Assembly (NCBI RefSeq): GCF_003807585.1
Contig: NZ_RMBX01000020.1
Coordinates: forward strand, 1-64,000
Reading direction: 5' to 3'
DNA from: Chitinophaga barathri
Lineage (GTDB): Bacteria; Bacteroidota; Bacteroidia; Chitinophagales; Chitinophagaceae
DNA: 64,000 bases
Positions 9,813 through 19,088 of the stretch are shown piece by piece (positions within the stretch are counted from its first letter, which is position 1; every line of letters begins with the position of its first letter). The notes beneath the pieces were generated by a model. It had not been told where the DNA came from. It worked only from the letters and a program-made list of their open reading frames with translations, and made no database searches. Position numbers and translations under genes: made by a program.

Positions 9813-11525
9813 ATGCAACTACGTAAAATAATCATAGCTGCCGCACTCACCGTGATCGCGGTTTCCTGCAGCAACAAATTCCTGGACGTAAAGCCGAAAG
9901 CCGTGCTGCTGCCGGACCAGATGAACAATAAAAAAGGCGTGAACGCACTCCTCATCGCCGCTTATTCCCTGCTGGACGGAGTGGGCTCCGGCGGCACGTC
10001 CTGGCATGGCTCCGCGGACAACTGGATATACGGCGCCGTGGCCTCGGACGATGCCTACAAAGGTTCCACTTCCGGCGACCAGCCCGAAATATCGTTTATA
10101 GAAACGCGTAAAATACTGCCGGACAACGGTCACTTCCGCGGCAAATGGCGTGCGGTGTACGACGGCGTGGCCCGTGCGAACGATGTGCTGATCGCGCTGG
10201 CCAAAGCCACGGATATAGACGAGACAGAAAAGACGCAGATCATCGCGCAGTCCCGGTTCCTCCGCGCGCATTATCATTTTGAAGCGAAAAAGATGTGGAA
10301 AAACGTACCGTATGTGGATGAAACCATTTACAATCCGGAAGACCCCAACAGCACCAAAGTGCCCAATACGGATGACATCTGGCCCAAAATAGAAGCCGAC
10401 CTCCAGTTTGCCTGGGCCAACCTGCCACACCGCCAGAGCCAGCCCGGCCGGGCAACAAGATGGGCTGCGGCAGCTTTGCTTGCCAAGGCTTACCTGTTCC
10501 AGCAGAAATTCACCGCAGCCAAACCGCTGCTCGATTCCATCTACATCAGGGGCGGGTTTGCGCTCACGCCCCGTTATTCGGAGAACTTCCGCGCGGCGAC
10601 GAACAACAACCAGGAATCCATTTTTGAAGTGGAGCATTCCGTGAACGACGGCGCGGGCGGCGGTGAAAACGGCAACCAGGGCGCCACGCTCAATTTTCCT
10701 TACGGCGGCCCTACCACCTGCTGCGGTTTCTTCCAGCCGTCGCAGAATATGGTGAATGCATTTAAAACAGATGCAAACGGCCTGCCCATGCTCGACAACT
10801 TCAATGATGCGGATGTGACCAACGACCAGGGCATCGAATCCACACAACCCTTCACCCCCTACGCCGGTGCGCTGGACCCGCGCCTGGACTGGACAGTGGG
10901 CCGTCGTGGCATTCCCTACCTGGATCACGGCGATCACCCCGGTAAAGCCTTTGTGAGGGATCAGTCCTATGCGGGGCCTTATTCTCCCAAAAAACACCTT
11001 TTTTCCAAATCAGAGATCGGCAATTCCACCTGGACGGGCAACCCTCGCCAGAACGCCAATAATTACCGGATGATCCGTTTTTCCCATGCCATACTCTGGC
11101 TGGCGGAATGTGAGGTGGAGCTGGGCAACCTGGAAAGGGCCAGGACGCTGGTGAACGAAATACGCACGCGCTCACAGAACGCCGCCGGTTTTGTGAAAAA
11201 GGCGGACGGCACGAACGCGGCCAATTACGTGATAGGGCTGTATACCGCAGCATGGGCAGATCCTGTGTTTGCCCGTAAAGCTGTACGGTTCGAAGAAAGG
11301 CTGGAATTCGGCATGGAAGGCCACCGCTTTTTTGACCTGGTGCGCTGGGGCATTGCGGAGCAGGTGATGAACGCCTATTATGCGAAGGAAAAACTGAAAA
11401 GAACGTATTTCAACGACGTGAAATTTGAAAAGGACAAACACGAATATTACCCGATACCGGCGCAGGAGATATTGAACAGCGCCCTGAACGGGGCAGCCAC
11501 CCTGAAGCAGAACCCCAATTATTAG
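9813..11525 (+). CDS. SusD/RagB-family surface substrate-binding lipoprotein
   Basis: A 570-residue lipoprotein (lipobox VSCS, Cys near residue 20) with the SusD hallmarks: N-terminal FLDVKPKAVLLPDQ, TPR-like helices with RAHYHFEAKKMW, and a C-terminal RxxERLEFGMEGHRFFDLVRWG block. It caps the SusC barrel and binds the nutrient at the cell surface. The body contains Gly/Asn-rich loops and a CC pair (TTCCGFF). The gene is followed directly by a strong terminator, so the locus is a two-gene uptake unit. Confidence 0.95.
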   Translation: MQLRKIIIAAALTVIAVSCSNKFLDVKPKAVLLPDQMNNKKGVNALLIAAYSLLDGVGSGGTSWHGSADNWIYGAVASDDAYKGSTSGDQPEISFIETRKILPDNGHFRGKWRAVYDGVARANDVLIALAKATDIDETEKTQIIAQSRFLRAHYHFEAKKMWKNVPYVDETIYNPEDPNSTKVPNTDDIWPKIEADLQFAWANLPHRQSQPGRATRWAAAALLAKAYLFQQKFTAAKPLLDSIYIRGGFALTPRYSENFRAATNNNQESIFEVEHSVNDGAGGGENGNQGATLNFPYGGPTTCCGFFQPSQNMVNAFKTDANGLPMLDNFNDADVTNDQGIESTQPFTPYAGALDPRLDWTVGRRGIPYLDHGDHPGKAFVRDQSYAGPYSPKKHLFSKSEIGNSTWTGNPRQNANNYRMIRFSHAILWLAECEVELGNLERARTLVNEIRTRSQNAAGFVKKADGTNAANYVIGLYTAAWADPVFARKAVRFEERLEFGMEGHRFFDLVRWGIAEQVMNAYYAKEKLKRTYFNDVKFEKDKHEYYPIPAQEILNSALNGAATLKQNPNY

Positions 11526-11546
11526 ATATCAGCAAAAAAAGGAAGG

Positions 11547-11580
11547 GGGCCGGCTCATCACCGGCTCTTTTTTTATTTTT
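11547..11580 (+). terminator. Terminator of susCD
   Basis: A 7-bp stem (11547-11553 with 11561-11567, one G-T pair, 7-nt loop) is followed by TTTTTTTATTTTT, 22 nt after the susD stop. Confidence 0.85.
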
Positions 11581-11685
11581 TCCCAGTAAAGTTCTCATGA
11601 AAAATTTATGCATTACTGCTGGCCAACTACCCAGCAACGGCCACAAAAGGCATTGTGCCGCAGATACAGTCAGGTTAGGGAGCGT

Positions 11686-12237
11686 TTATTCTTTTTCCTT
11701 AAACTTCTTTTCGGCGTCCTTTGCTTTTTCAAAGTCGAGGATTACCGAATTGATGCAATAGCGCAAACCGGTTGGTGGGGGGCCGTCGTCAAATACATGC
11801 CCGAGGTGCGCTTTGCAACGGCCGCATTGTACCTCAGTACGCTGCATACCATGCGCGTTGTCCGGCGTATAGATCACGCTGGTCTTGCTGATGGGCTGGT
11901 AAAAACTCGGCCAGCCGCAGCCGCTTTCAAATTTGGTGTCTGACACGAACAGCGGGTTTCCGCACGCTGCGCAATAGTAAGTGCCCTTATCCTTAGCATT
12001 CCAGTATTTACCCGTAAACGCCCATTCTGTGCCTTTTTCGCGGGCGATGTCATAAACATCTTTGGGTAATAGGTTTTTCCACTCTGCGTCTGTTAGGTTT
12101 ACTTTACCAGTATCCGTGCGGGAGTACACCGGATTCTTTTTTTCTTCCATTGTATTGGTTTTATTCCCGTTTTGAGAGTATGTGCAGTGGCTGATCAATA
12201 AAGTCAGCCCTAAAATTAGAAGATTCCACAATTTCAT
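11686..12237 (-). CDS. msrB: Exported peptide-methionine (R)-S-oxide reductase
   Basis: A 183-residue MsrB. An N-terminal hydrophobic segment (1-21) followed by SQNGN indicates export, so it repairs oxidised methionine in envelope proteins. The catalytic domain runs from about residue 45: zinc ligands in CAAC and CGRC, the conserved GCGWPSF motif, and the resolving/catalytic segment GLRYCINS. A Cys occurs at -1 of a weak lipobox-like ISHC, but His before Cys makes lipidation doubtful. Monocistronic; its 3' end faces the susD terminator. Confidence 0.92.
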   Translation of the reverse strand: MKLWNLLILGLTLLISHCTYSQNGNKTNTMEEKKNPVYSRTDTGKVNLTDAEWKNLLPKDVYDIAREKGTEWAFTGKYWNAKDKGTYYCAACGNPLFVSDTKFESGCGWPSFYQPISKTSVIYTPDNAHGMQRTEVQCGRCKAHLGHVFDDGPPPTGLRYCINSVILDFEKAKDAEKKFKEKE

Positions 12238-12408
12238 ACCAGTAATTTGATTCCGCGTTAACTACGCTTTAACGTCAATGTTAATAAAAGGGATATATCG
12301 TCTTAGCTCAGCCACCTTAAAGTTACGAAACACAGCCCCGAATGGATTGCGGATAGATTGTATTTAACAATATTTTTTATTCCTACCTTTACGCCAAAAG
12401 GCAGGCAA

Positions 12409-14259
12409 GTGGCGGATATCATCAATTTACTACCGGATAATTTAGCAAACCAGATAGCGGCGGGGGAAGTGATCCAGCGGCCAGCTTCGGCGGTAAAGGA
12501 ACTGCTGGAGAATGCCGTGGACGCCGGAGCGACTGAAATTCAGCTTTTCATAAAAGATGCCGGTAAAGAACTGGTACAGGTTATTGACAATGGAAGTGGT
12601 ATGAGCGATACAGATGCGCGTATGTGCTTTGAGCGCCACGCCACATCCAAGATCCGCTCTATTGACGATCTTTTTCACATCCGCACCATGGGCTTCCGCG
12701 GAGAAGCTCTCGCTTCCATCGCTGCCGTAAGCCAGGTGGAACTCAAAACCCGCCGCGATGGCGACGAACTCGGCTCTTTTATCGAGATCGACAACAGTGT
12801 TATCAAAAAACAGGAACCGTGCCAGACCGCCCTCGGAACGAGCATAGCCATGAAGAACCTGTTCTTCAACGTACCGGCCCGCCGGAACTTCCTGAAGAGT
12901 AACGCTGCGGAAATGCGCCATATTGTGGATGAATTTATACGGGTGGCCCTCGCTTTCCCCCATCTCCAGTTCTCACTCAACAGCAACGGCCAGCAGATGT
13001 TCCATCTCGAAAAGGGCTCCCTCAAACAAAGAGTGGTGAACATCCTGGGCCAGCATTACAACTCCAAGCTGGTGACCGTAAAGGAAACTACCGATTATAT
13101 GAATATCCACGGGTTTGTGGGTAAACCCGAAACTTCCAAGAAGACCCGTGGGGACCAGTTCTTTTTTGTGAACAACCGCTTCATCAAAAGCAGCTACCTG
13201 AACCATGCCGTGATGAACGCTTTCTCCGAGATGATCCCGACGGACAGTTACCCGCTCTACGTGCTCTTCATCGACCTTGACCCCGCGCATGTGGACATCA
13301 ACGTGCATCCTACGAAGCAGGAGATCAAGTTTGACGATGAACGCATCCTGTACGCCTTTGTGCAGTCCGCCATCAAACACGCGCTGGCCCAGTTCAGCGT
13401 CACGCCCGCGCTGGACTTCGACCTGGACCCGGGCATCCAGCAGCTGGACGCGCTTACCCAGCCGTTCACCGAACAAAAGAAAAATCAATCCGCCAATACT
13501 TCCATCTACAAAACCTTCACCCACGCCAACCAGGCGCATGTGATCGATAAAAGCAGCAACAGCAATCTCCTGCACTGGAAGGAACTCTACGGCGAGCCCT
13601 CCCGGCCGGACAACGATAACGTGCCGCCGGAAACGCCCCTGAGCACGGCTTCCCTGATAGATGAACGCTGGCAGGAAGCCGCCACGGATCATAAAGTGCC
13701 CGTGCAGGTACACCAGCAGTTTATTCTTTCGCAGATCAAGTCGGGTTTTATATTGATAGACCAACGGGCCGCCCATGAGCGCATTCTCTACGAACGTTAC
13801 CAGAAAGCCCTGGCGGAGAAACCTATGGCCACACAACAGAGTCTTTTCCCGCAAACGCTGGAGCTGCTCCCCGCCGATGCGCTGATCATCTCCGAAATGC
13901 TGCCAGACCTCCAGGCGCTGGGTTACGACCTTGAACCTTTCGGCCAGCATACTTTCGTCGTGCGCGGCACCCCGGCGGATATCCAGACGGGCAACGAACA
14001 GGCCAGCATCGAGGGCCTGCTGGAGCAGTTCAAACATTACAGTAACGAGCTGAAGCTCAACCGCCGCGAACGCCTCGTGCGCTCCATCGCGCGGAACAAC
14101 GCCATCCCTCCCGGGAAAGTGCTGGGCACCAGGGAAATGCAGAACATCATCGACGAACTGTTCGCCTGCTCCACCCCGAATGTTTCACCGGGCGGGCGGT
14201 TCACGTTCATCTCCTTTAAGCTGAACGACCTGGAAAAAATGTTTGAAAGGGGAATGTAA
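12409..14259 (+). CDS. mutL: DNA mismatch repair protein MutL
   Basis: A 616-residue MutL. The GHKL ATPase domain shows ENAVDAGAT, DNGSGM and GFRGEALASI, followed by the transducer domain and a Gln/Ser-rich linker (about 340-430) to the C-terminal dimerisation domain. I use the GTG at 12409 (VADIINLLPDNLANQIAAG) with GGCAGG upstream, rather than a TTG 17 codons earlier that would lie in the promoter (TTG at 12358, TACCTTTA at 12384). The C-terminal endonuclease motif reads DQRAAHERILYE where nicking MutLs have DQHA, and the later CPHGR-type motif is SPGGR. It is convergent with the gluconokinase gene, one base apart. Confidence 0.95.
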   Translation: MADIINLLPDNLANQIAAGEVIQRPASAVKELLENAVDAGATEIQLFIKDAGKELVQVIDNGSGMSDTDARMCFERHATSKIRSIDDLFHIRTMGFRGEALASIAAVSQVELKTRRDGDELGSFIEIDNSVIKKQEPCQTALGTSIAMKNLFFNVPARRNFLKSNAAEMRHIVDEFIRVALAFPHLQFSLNSNGQQMFHLEKGSLKQRVVNILGQHYNSKLVTVKETTDYMNIHGFVGKPETSKKTRGDQFFFVNNRFIKSSYLNHAVMNAFSEMIPTDSYPLYVLFIDLDPAHVDINVHPTKQEIKFDDERILYAFVQSAIKHALAQFSVTPALDFDLDPGIQQLDALTQPFTEQKKNQSANTSIYKTFTHANQAHVIDKSSNSNLLHWKELYGEPSRPDNDNVPPETPLSTASLIDERWQEAATDHKVPVQVHQQFILSQIKSGFILIDQRAAHERILYERYQKALAEKPMATQQSLFPQTLELLPADALIISEMLPDLQALGYDLEPFGQHTFVVRGTPADIQTGNEQASIEGLLEQFKHYSNELKLNRRERLVRSIARNNAIPPGKVLGTREMQNIIDELFACSTPNVSPGGRFTFISFKLNDLEKMFERGM

Positions 14260-14260
14260 A

Positions 14261-15742
14261 TCAGCCGCGCAGAACGTCCATCACGTCTTTCAGCTGGTGG
14301 TACAATAACGAAAACGCTTTGTAGTTCTTCCGGTAAACGGGCAGATGCGTAGCATCCGGCTCAAATACGCGCGCGGCGGCGGCCGGGCTGAACTGCCAGG
14401 CGTCTATCTTTTCCAGCGCGTGCCAGCCGAGCAGGGCGGCGCCCAGCGCGGAAGCATCCTCGTCCTGGTGGAGGAGCATCGGTTTCTGGAATATATCAGC
14501 CAGTAATTGTATCCACAAAGGGGAGGCGGTGAAACCGCCGCTCACGGTCACTTCCTTCACATCGCCCACCACGCTTTCCAATGCCTCGCCCACGCTGTAC
14601 AGCCCGAAACAGATCCCTTCGATCAACGCCCGCTGGAAATGCGGCGACCCATGCTGCTGACGGATGCCCACATAAGCACCCGCCGCGCGGCTGTCCCATA
14701 CCGGGGCGCGCTCGCCGAGCAGGTAAGGCATACACAGCAGGCCATCCGAGCCGGGAGGGGCGGTGAAAGCCGTTTTCAGGAAATCATTGTAGTCGGACCA
14801 GGGGAGGAATGCTTTGGAGAACCATTGCAGGGCCCCTCCGCCGTTGTTCACGGCGCCGCCGCAAACGTAATGCTCCGGGGTGAGCAGGTAAGAGAAAAGC
14901 CTGCTTTGGTCATCTTTTGCCGGTTTGCTGGTCATCATACGCATCGCGCCGCTGGTGCCGATGGTAATCGCGGCATGTCCGGGCTGTACGGCGCCGCTGC
15001 CCAGCTGGGCAAGACAGCCGTCGCTGCTGCCGGTAAGTATCAGCGTATCCGCAGGAACGCCCAATGCCTGTGCCATCGCGGGATCCATGCCGATGAGCAG
15101 GCGCGTGGTCTCCACCGGGATAGGCAGGCGCTCGTCCGTAATGCCGGCCAGCTCCAATGCGGGAGCATACCAGTCCAGCGCGCGGATATCAAACAATCCT
15201 GAGCCGGAGGCCAGGGAATAATCAGTTACAAATTCATGAAAGCAACGGTAAAGGAACAGTTCTTTGATACCGGCGAAACAGGCGGCCTGATCGAATATCT
15301 CCGGCTGGTGGTCACGTATCCATTGTAGCTTGCAGAGCGGGCTCATGGCGTGAATGGGTGTACCGGTGGCCTGGTAGATCTCCTGCCCCTTCGGCGTGTT
15401 TTTCAGCGCTGAGGCATATTGCTCCGCCCGGTTGTCCGCCCAGGTAATGAGCGGCGTAAGCGGCTCTCCGTCCGCATCTACCGCCATCAGGCTGTGCATC
15501 GCGCTGCTGAGCGCAATGGCTGCGGGCGGCGCGCCCATCTCTTCAACGGACTGGCGGATGGTGTTAATCACCGCGGCAATGATCTGCTCAGGGTCCTGCT
15601 CACTGAAGCCCGGCTGCGGTTGCAGGGTCGGATATGTTTGTCTTTTTGATACCGGAATATGCCCGGAAGGCGTAACAGCAACCGTTTTGGCACTGCCCGT
15701 CCCGATATCAACGCCAAGGATATATGGTGTGTTCGTTGTCAT
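14261..15742 (-). CDS. gntK: FGGY-family carbohydrate kinase, probable gluconokinase
   Basis: A 493-residue sugar kinase. The N-terminal phosphate loop ILGVDIGTGSAKTV, the SSAMHSLMAVD segment, ITWADNRA, and TGTPIHAMSPLCKLQW closely follow the gluconate kinase subgroup of FGGY enzymes; GTSGAMR and GSSDGCLAQLG complete the active cleft. It should phosphorylate gluconate to 6-phosphogluconate in the cytoplasm. I use the ATG at 15742 instead of a GTG nine codons earlier. It is divergent from a GMC dehydrogenase/subunit-3 pair, which fits a sugar-acid oxidation context. Other FGGY substrates such as xylulose remain possible. Confidence 0.82.
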   Translation of the reverse strand: MTTNTPYILGVDIGTGSAKTVAVTPSGHIPVSKRQTYPTLQPQPGFSEQDPEQIIAAVINTIRQSVEEMGAPPAAIALSSAMHSLMAVDADGEPLTPLITWADNRAEQYASALKNTPKGQEIYQATGTPIHAMSPLCKLQWIRDHQPEIFDQAACFAGIKELFLYRCFHEFVTDYSLASGSGLFDIRALDWYAPALELAGITDERLPIPVETTRLLIGMDPAMAQALGVPADTLILTGSSDGCLAQLGSGAVQPGHAAITIGTSGAMRMMTSKPAKDDQSRLFSYLLTPEHYVCGGAVNNGGGALQWFSKAFLPWSDYNDFLKTAFTAPPGSDGLLCMPYLLGERAPVWDSRAAGAYVGIRQQHGSPHFQRALIEGICFGLYSVGEALESVVGDVKEVTVSGGFTASPLWIQLLADIFQKPMLLHQDEDASALGAALLGWHALEKIDAWQFSPAAAARVFEPDATHLPVYRKNYKAFSLLYHQLKDVMDVLRG

Positions 15743-15846
15743 AGAATAGAAGCCGAAAGTAAAAAACACCTTCCATTTTCCGCATTTAATTTATAGATTT
15801 AAATACTCAGGTCGAATCTTATTAACAAAAATCCACGTTCAAAACC

Positions 15847-17580
15847 ATGGCATTCGAGATTAAAAAACAAGCGAAGGCGTACGATGTATGCATCATCGGC
15901 TCCGGAGCAGGAGGAGGCATGGCTGCCAAAGTACTGGCCGAAGCAGGGCTAAAAGTCGCCTTGCTGGAAGCAGGACCCAAATATGACCCCGCCGATCCCG
16001 CGCAGCAGACGCAATTGAAATGGCCGTACGAATCACCACGCAGAGGAGCAAGCACCACCCGGCCTTTCGGGGATTTCGACGCAGCCTATGGCGGATGGGA
16101 GATTAACGGCGAACCTTACACGAAAAAGAACGGCACACAGTTCGACTGGTTCCGCTCACGCATGGTGGGCGGCCGTACCAACCACTGGGGGCGCATTTCG
16201 CTCCGCTTCGGCCCCAATGACTTTAAACATCACAGCCTGGACGGGTATGGCGATGACTGGCCCATCGGTTACGATGACGTAAAACCGTTTTACGACCGTG
16301 TGGATAAAATGATCGGCGTATTCGGTTCTAAAGAAGGCATTTACAACGAACCGGACGGATATTTCCTCCCCCCGCCCAAACCGCGCCTGCATGAGCTGAT
16401 GGTAAAAAGGGCCGGCGACAAGCTGGGTATTCCAGTGATCCCTTCAAGGCTTTCTATCCTGACCCGCACCGTGAACAAGGACCGTGGCGCATGTTTTTAT
16501 TGCAGCCAGTGCAGCAGGGGCTGTACCGTACATGCGGACTTCTCCTCTTCCACCGTACTCATCAAACCGTTGATGAAAAGCGGGAACGTGGACCTGTACA
16601 CCAACGCGATGGCCCGCGAAGTGCTTACGGACGCCAGCGGTAAAGCCACCGGCGTAAGTTATGTGGACAAAACCGATCTCCAGGAGTACCAGGTGAGCGC
16701 CCGTGTGATCGTACTCGCGGCCAGCGCCTGTGAATCAGCGCGGCTGCTCCTCAATTCAAAATCATCCGCGCATAAGAACGGCCTCGCCAACTCCAGCGGC
16801 GTGGTGGGCAAATACCTGCACGACAGCACCGGCGCTTCGCGCGGCGCATACATCCCCGCGCTGATGGACCGCAAGCGGTACAACGAAGACGGTGTAGGCG
16901 GTCTGCACATGTACATTCCCTGGTGGCTGGATAATAAAAAGCTGGACTTCGCCCGCGGCTATCACATCGAGATGGGCGGCGGCATGCCCATGCCCGGTTA
17001 TGGCTTTGGTTTCGGGATAGAAGGCCTGCAAAGCAAAAATCCCAACCCGGGCAATGTAACGCCCGGCGGTTACGGCGCTTCGCTGAAAAACGAATACCGC
17101 CGCTATTATGGCTCTACCGTAGGTTTTGCGGGAAGAGGCGAAGCCATTGCCCGGGAAGACAACTATTGCGAAATAGACCCTACCGTGGTGGACAAATGGG
17201 GCATCCCCGTACTGCGTTTCAACTATACCTGGAGCGATCACGAGATCAAACAGGCGAAACACATGCAGGATACATTCGAACAGATCATCCACGAAATGGG
17301 CGGTATCCCGATTGGCACGAAAGCGGGCGAGGATAAGATGTACGGGCTTGAAAACCCCGGCCGCATCATTCACGAAGTAGGCACTACCCGTATGGGCGAC
17401 GATCCGAAACGATCCGTGCTGAATAAGTTCAACCAGGCGCACGACGTTAAGAACGTGTTTGTGGTAGACGGTGGCGCGTTTGTATCCCAGGCGGACAAAA
17501 ACCCCACCTGGACCATCCTGGCACTGGCTCTCCGCGCATCAGAATATATTGTGGACGAATTGAAAAAACAAAACCTGTAA
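15847..17580 (+). CDS. GMC-family FAD dehydrogenase, glucoside 3-dehydrogenase-like
   Basis: A 577-residue flavoprotein with an N-terminal FAD-binding loop (CIIGSGAGGGMAAKVL), the GMC segment GGRTNHWG, and the C-terminal GMC domain with HEVGTTRMG and ADKNPTWTILALALR. Four cysteines at 216, 219, 222 and 226 (ACFYCSQCSRGC) form a pattern like the iron-sulfur ligand region of bacterial FAD glucose/glucoside dehydrogenases. No signal peptide is visible, so export would depend on its partner, as known for this enzyme class. The partner subunit follows 5 bp downstream. Likely reaction: oxidation of a sugar or glycoside hydroxyl (C1 or C3), passing electrons to a cytochrome or quinone. Confidence 0.87.
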   Translation: MAFEIKKQAKAYDVCIIGSGAGGGMAAKVLAEAGLKVALLEAGPKYDPADPAQQTQLKWPYESPRRGASTTRPFGDFDAAYGGWEINGEPYTKKNGTQFDWFRSRMVGGRTNHWGRISLRFGPNDFKHHSLDGYGDDWPIGYDDVKPFYDRVDKMIGVFGSKEGIYNEPDGYFLPPPKPRLHELMVKRAGDKLGIPVIPSRLSILTRTVNKDRGACFYCSQCSRGCTVHADFSSSTVLIKPLMKSGNVDLYTNAMAREVLTDASGKATGVSYVDKTDLQEYQVSARVIVLAASACESARLLLNSKSSAHKNGLANSSGVVGKYLHDSTGASRGAYIPALMDRKRYNEDGVGGLHMYIPWWLDNKKLDFARGYHIEMGGGMPMPGYGFGFGIEGLQSKNPNPGNVTPGGYGASLKNEYRRYYGSTVGFAGRGEAIAREDNYCEIDPTVVDKWGIPVLRFNYTWSDHEIKQAKHMQDTFEQIIHEMGGIPIGTKAGEDKMYGLENPGRIIHEVGTTRMGDDPKRSVLNKFNQAHDVKNVFVVDGGAFVSQADKNPTWTILALALRASEYIVDELKKQNL

Positions 17581-17585
17581 TTATC

Positions 17586-18272
17586 ATGGACAGAAGAGAA
17601 TCGCTCAAAGCCTTGGTAATAGGCTCTTTGTCTACCGGCGTCATACTCAGCGCCTGCGAAACCAAACCCGGCGAGAAAACCAAAACCGGTGCCGGCGTCT
17701 TAAAAGACTACGGCCGCACACCCGATGAGGTGCTGCGCGACGAATCGCTTTTAAAAGAAACATTTTTCACCGCGGCGGAAATGAAAACCATTACCGTTCT
17801 GGCGGATATCATCATTCCGAAAGACGAAACTTCGGGCAGCGCCACAGAAGCGAAAGTGCCGGACTTCATCGAGTTTATCGTAAAAGACATGCCTCAGTAC
17901 CAGACGCCCATGCGGGGCGGGCTCCGCTGGCTGGACGTGCATTCGCTAAAGCTGCATAACAAAATTTTCACGGACCTTTCCAAAGAGCAGCAGCTGGCCA
18001 TTGCGGACCAGATCGCTTACCCGTACAAAGCTGCTCCTGAACTGAGCCAGGGTGTAAATTTTTTCAGCACGATACGCAACCTTACCGCTACCGGCTTCTT
18101 CACCAGCGAAATGGGGCTGAAAGACCTGGGGTACAAAGGCAACCAGCCAAACGTCTGGGACGGCGTGCCGGATGATGTGCTCAAAAAATATGATCTCGCT
18201 TACGATGAAAGGACCCTCGCCATCTCCATGAAACCGGATGACCGGGGAAAAGTAATGACCTGGGAGGATTAA
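17586..18272 (+). CDS. Gluconate 2-dehydrogenase subunit 3 family protein
   Basis: A 228-residue protein beginning MDRRESLKALVIGS, a Tat-like RR signal, followed by ILSACE, a lipobox-like Cys near residue 24. The mature part contains the family's AAEMKTITVLADIIIPKDE block and ends with the segment GYKGNQPNVWDG. In known complexes this small subunit accompanies the GMC catalytic subunit and helps export it through Tat. The tight 5-bp spacing to the dehydrogenase supports one complex in the periplasm. Confidence 0.88.
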   Translation: MDRRESLKALVIGSLSTGVILSACETKPGEKTKTGAGVLKDYGRTPDEVLRDESLLKETFFTAAEMKTITVLADIIIPKDETSGSATEAKVPDFIEFIVKDMPQYQTPMRGGLRWLDVHSLKLHNKIFTDLSKEQQLAIADQIAYPYKAAPELSQGVNFFSTIRNLTATGFFTSEMGLKDLGYKGNQPNVWDGVPDDVLKKYDLAYDERTLAISMKPDDRGKVMTWED

Positions 18273-18281
18273 CATCCGAAA

Positions 18282-18338
18282 GTGTAACCTTATACATAGC
18301 GGCACGTTATAGGATTAATCACCCTATAATCTGCCGCT
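18282..18338 (+). repeat. Leader copy 1 of a duplicated gene unit
   Basis: These 57 nt immediately before the first tandem paralog align with 19031-19088 before the second: gtgtaaccttataca, agcggcacgttata and ataatctgcc occur in both. The duplication therefore included the promoter or leader as well as the gene. Confidence 0.8.
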
Positions 18339-19022
18339 ATGAAGTTTTTAGTCGCTTTCCTGTTATTCTTTGGATTTACTATCGCCCGGGCCCAAACTGC
18401 CCCCTATCCAGGAATATTACAATATAAGCACCAGCTGAAGTTCTCATTGATGCCACAAATTGACCCTGTAAATCCAGGTTATGAGTTCGGCTATGAATTC
18501 CAATATGCCAAAAGATGGGCGTCCCAGGTCAGCTACGCCTGGCTGACGGACGAAATTCCTGCATTGTCGAATAACAGAAGCGACTACTACCGTTTTAAAG
18601 GTCGGCGCATCGGTTTTGAGCAAAAATTTTTCTTCCCTGAGACGCGCTCTTTGCATGTACATGAATATTTCGGGCTGGAACTGGGCCACCTGGAAGCCCA
18701 TACCGTCAGCGACCCGGTATTAAAAGAACTTCTTCAACCCGGCGATGTTCAGCCGCCGATAGGATGGATGAGTACTGACCGTTATACTTTTTTCATCAAT
18801 TTTAAATTCGGGGGTGAGTTTCCCCTGTTCCGTCACTTTTTGCTGGATATGAGTGCAGGGGCGGGTATTAAGTACCGCGATGTGACCAATACCTTTAGCA
18901 ATCCGCAGATGAGGGACGCGCTCATAAAATGGGATATTTTTAACCGTTACAACCCGGTAAAGGAATGGACGGGCACCATGACGTTCAATATGAAGATCGG
19001 ATATATGTTCGGACGGAATTAA
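18339..19022 (+). CDS. Exported protein of unknown function, tandem paralog 1
   Basis: A 227-residue protein with an 18-residue signal peptide ending ARAQ. The mature part has alternating aromatic strands (YEFGYEFQYAKRWASQVSYAW, read in part), a KGRRIGFEQKFFFPE segment and a final strand ending NMKIGYMFGRN, consistent with a small outer-membrane beta-barrel. I do not recognise a named family. Its neighbour at 19089 shares the pattern HQLKFSL, RWA.Q, GFEQK/SIEQK, LEAHT, AGAGIKYR/AGPGLKYR and KIGYMF, so the two are tandem duplicates. It follows the dehydrogenase pair by 66 bp. Confidence 0.75.
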   Translation: MKFLVAFLLFFGFTIARAQTAPYPGILQYKHQLKFSLMPQIDPVNPGYEFGYEFQYAKRWASQVSYAWLTDEIPALSNNRSDYYRFKGRRIGFEQKFFFPETRSLHVHEYFGLELGHLEAHTVSDPVLKELLQPGDVQPPIGWMSTDRYTFFINFKFGGEFPLFRHFLLDMSAGAGIKYRDVTNTFSNPQMRDALIKWDIFNRYNPVKEWTGTMTFNMKIGYMFGRN

Positions 19023-19030
19023 CGCAGGAC

Positions 19031-19088
19031 GTGTAACCTTATACACAGCGGCACGTTATAGAGTTAAAGTACCCAATAATCTGCCACT
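19031..19088 (+). repeat. Leader copy 2 of a duplicated gene unit
   Basis: These 58 nt before the second paralog repeat the leader at 18282-18338, with scattered substitutions and a one-base length change. Conservation of non-coding sequence between diverged paralogs suggests a shared promoter or regulatory signal. Confidence 0.8.

Noticed and set aside
12358-12408. Upstream TTG start for MutL
   Set aside because: The extra 17 residues are not part of the conserved MutL N-terminus and the codons coincide with a promoter-like TTG/TACCTTTA arrangement.
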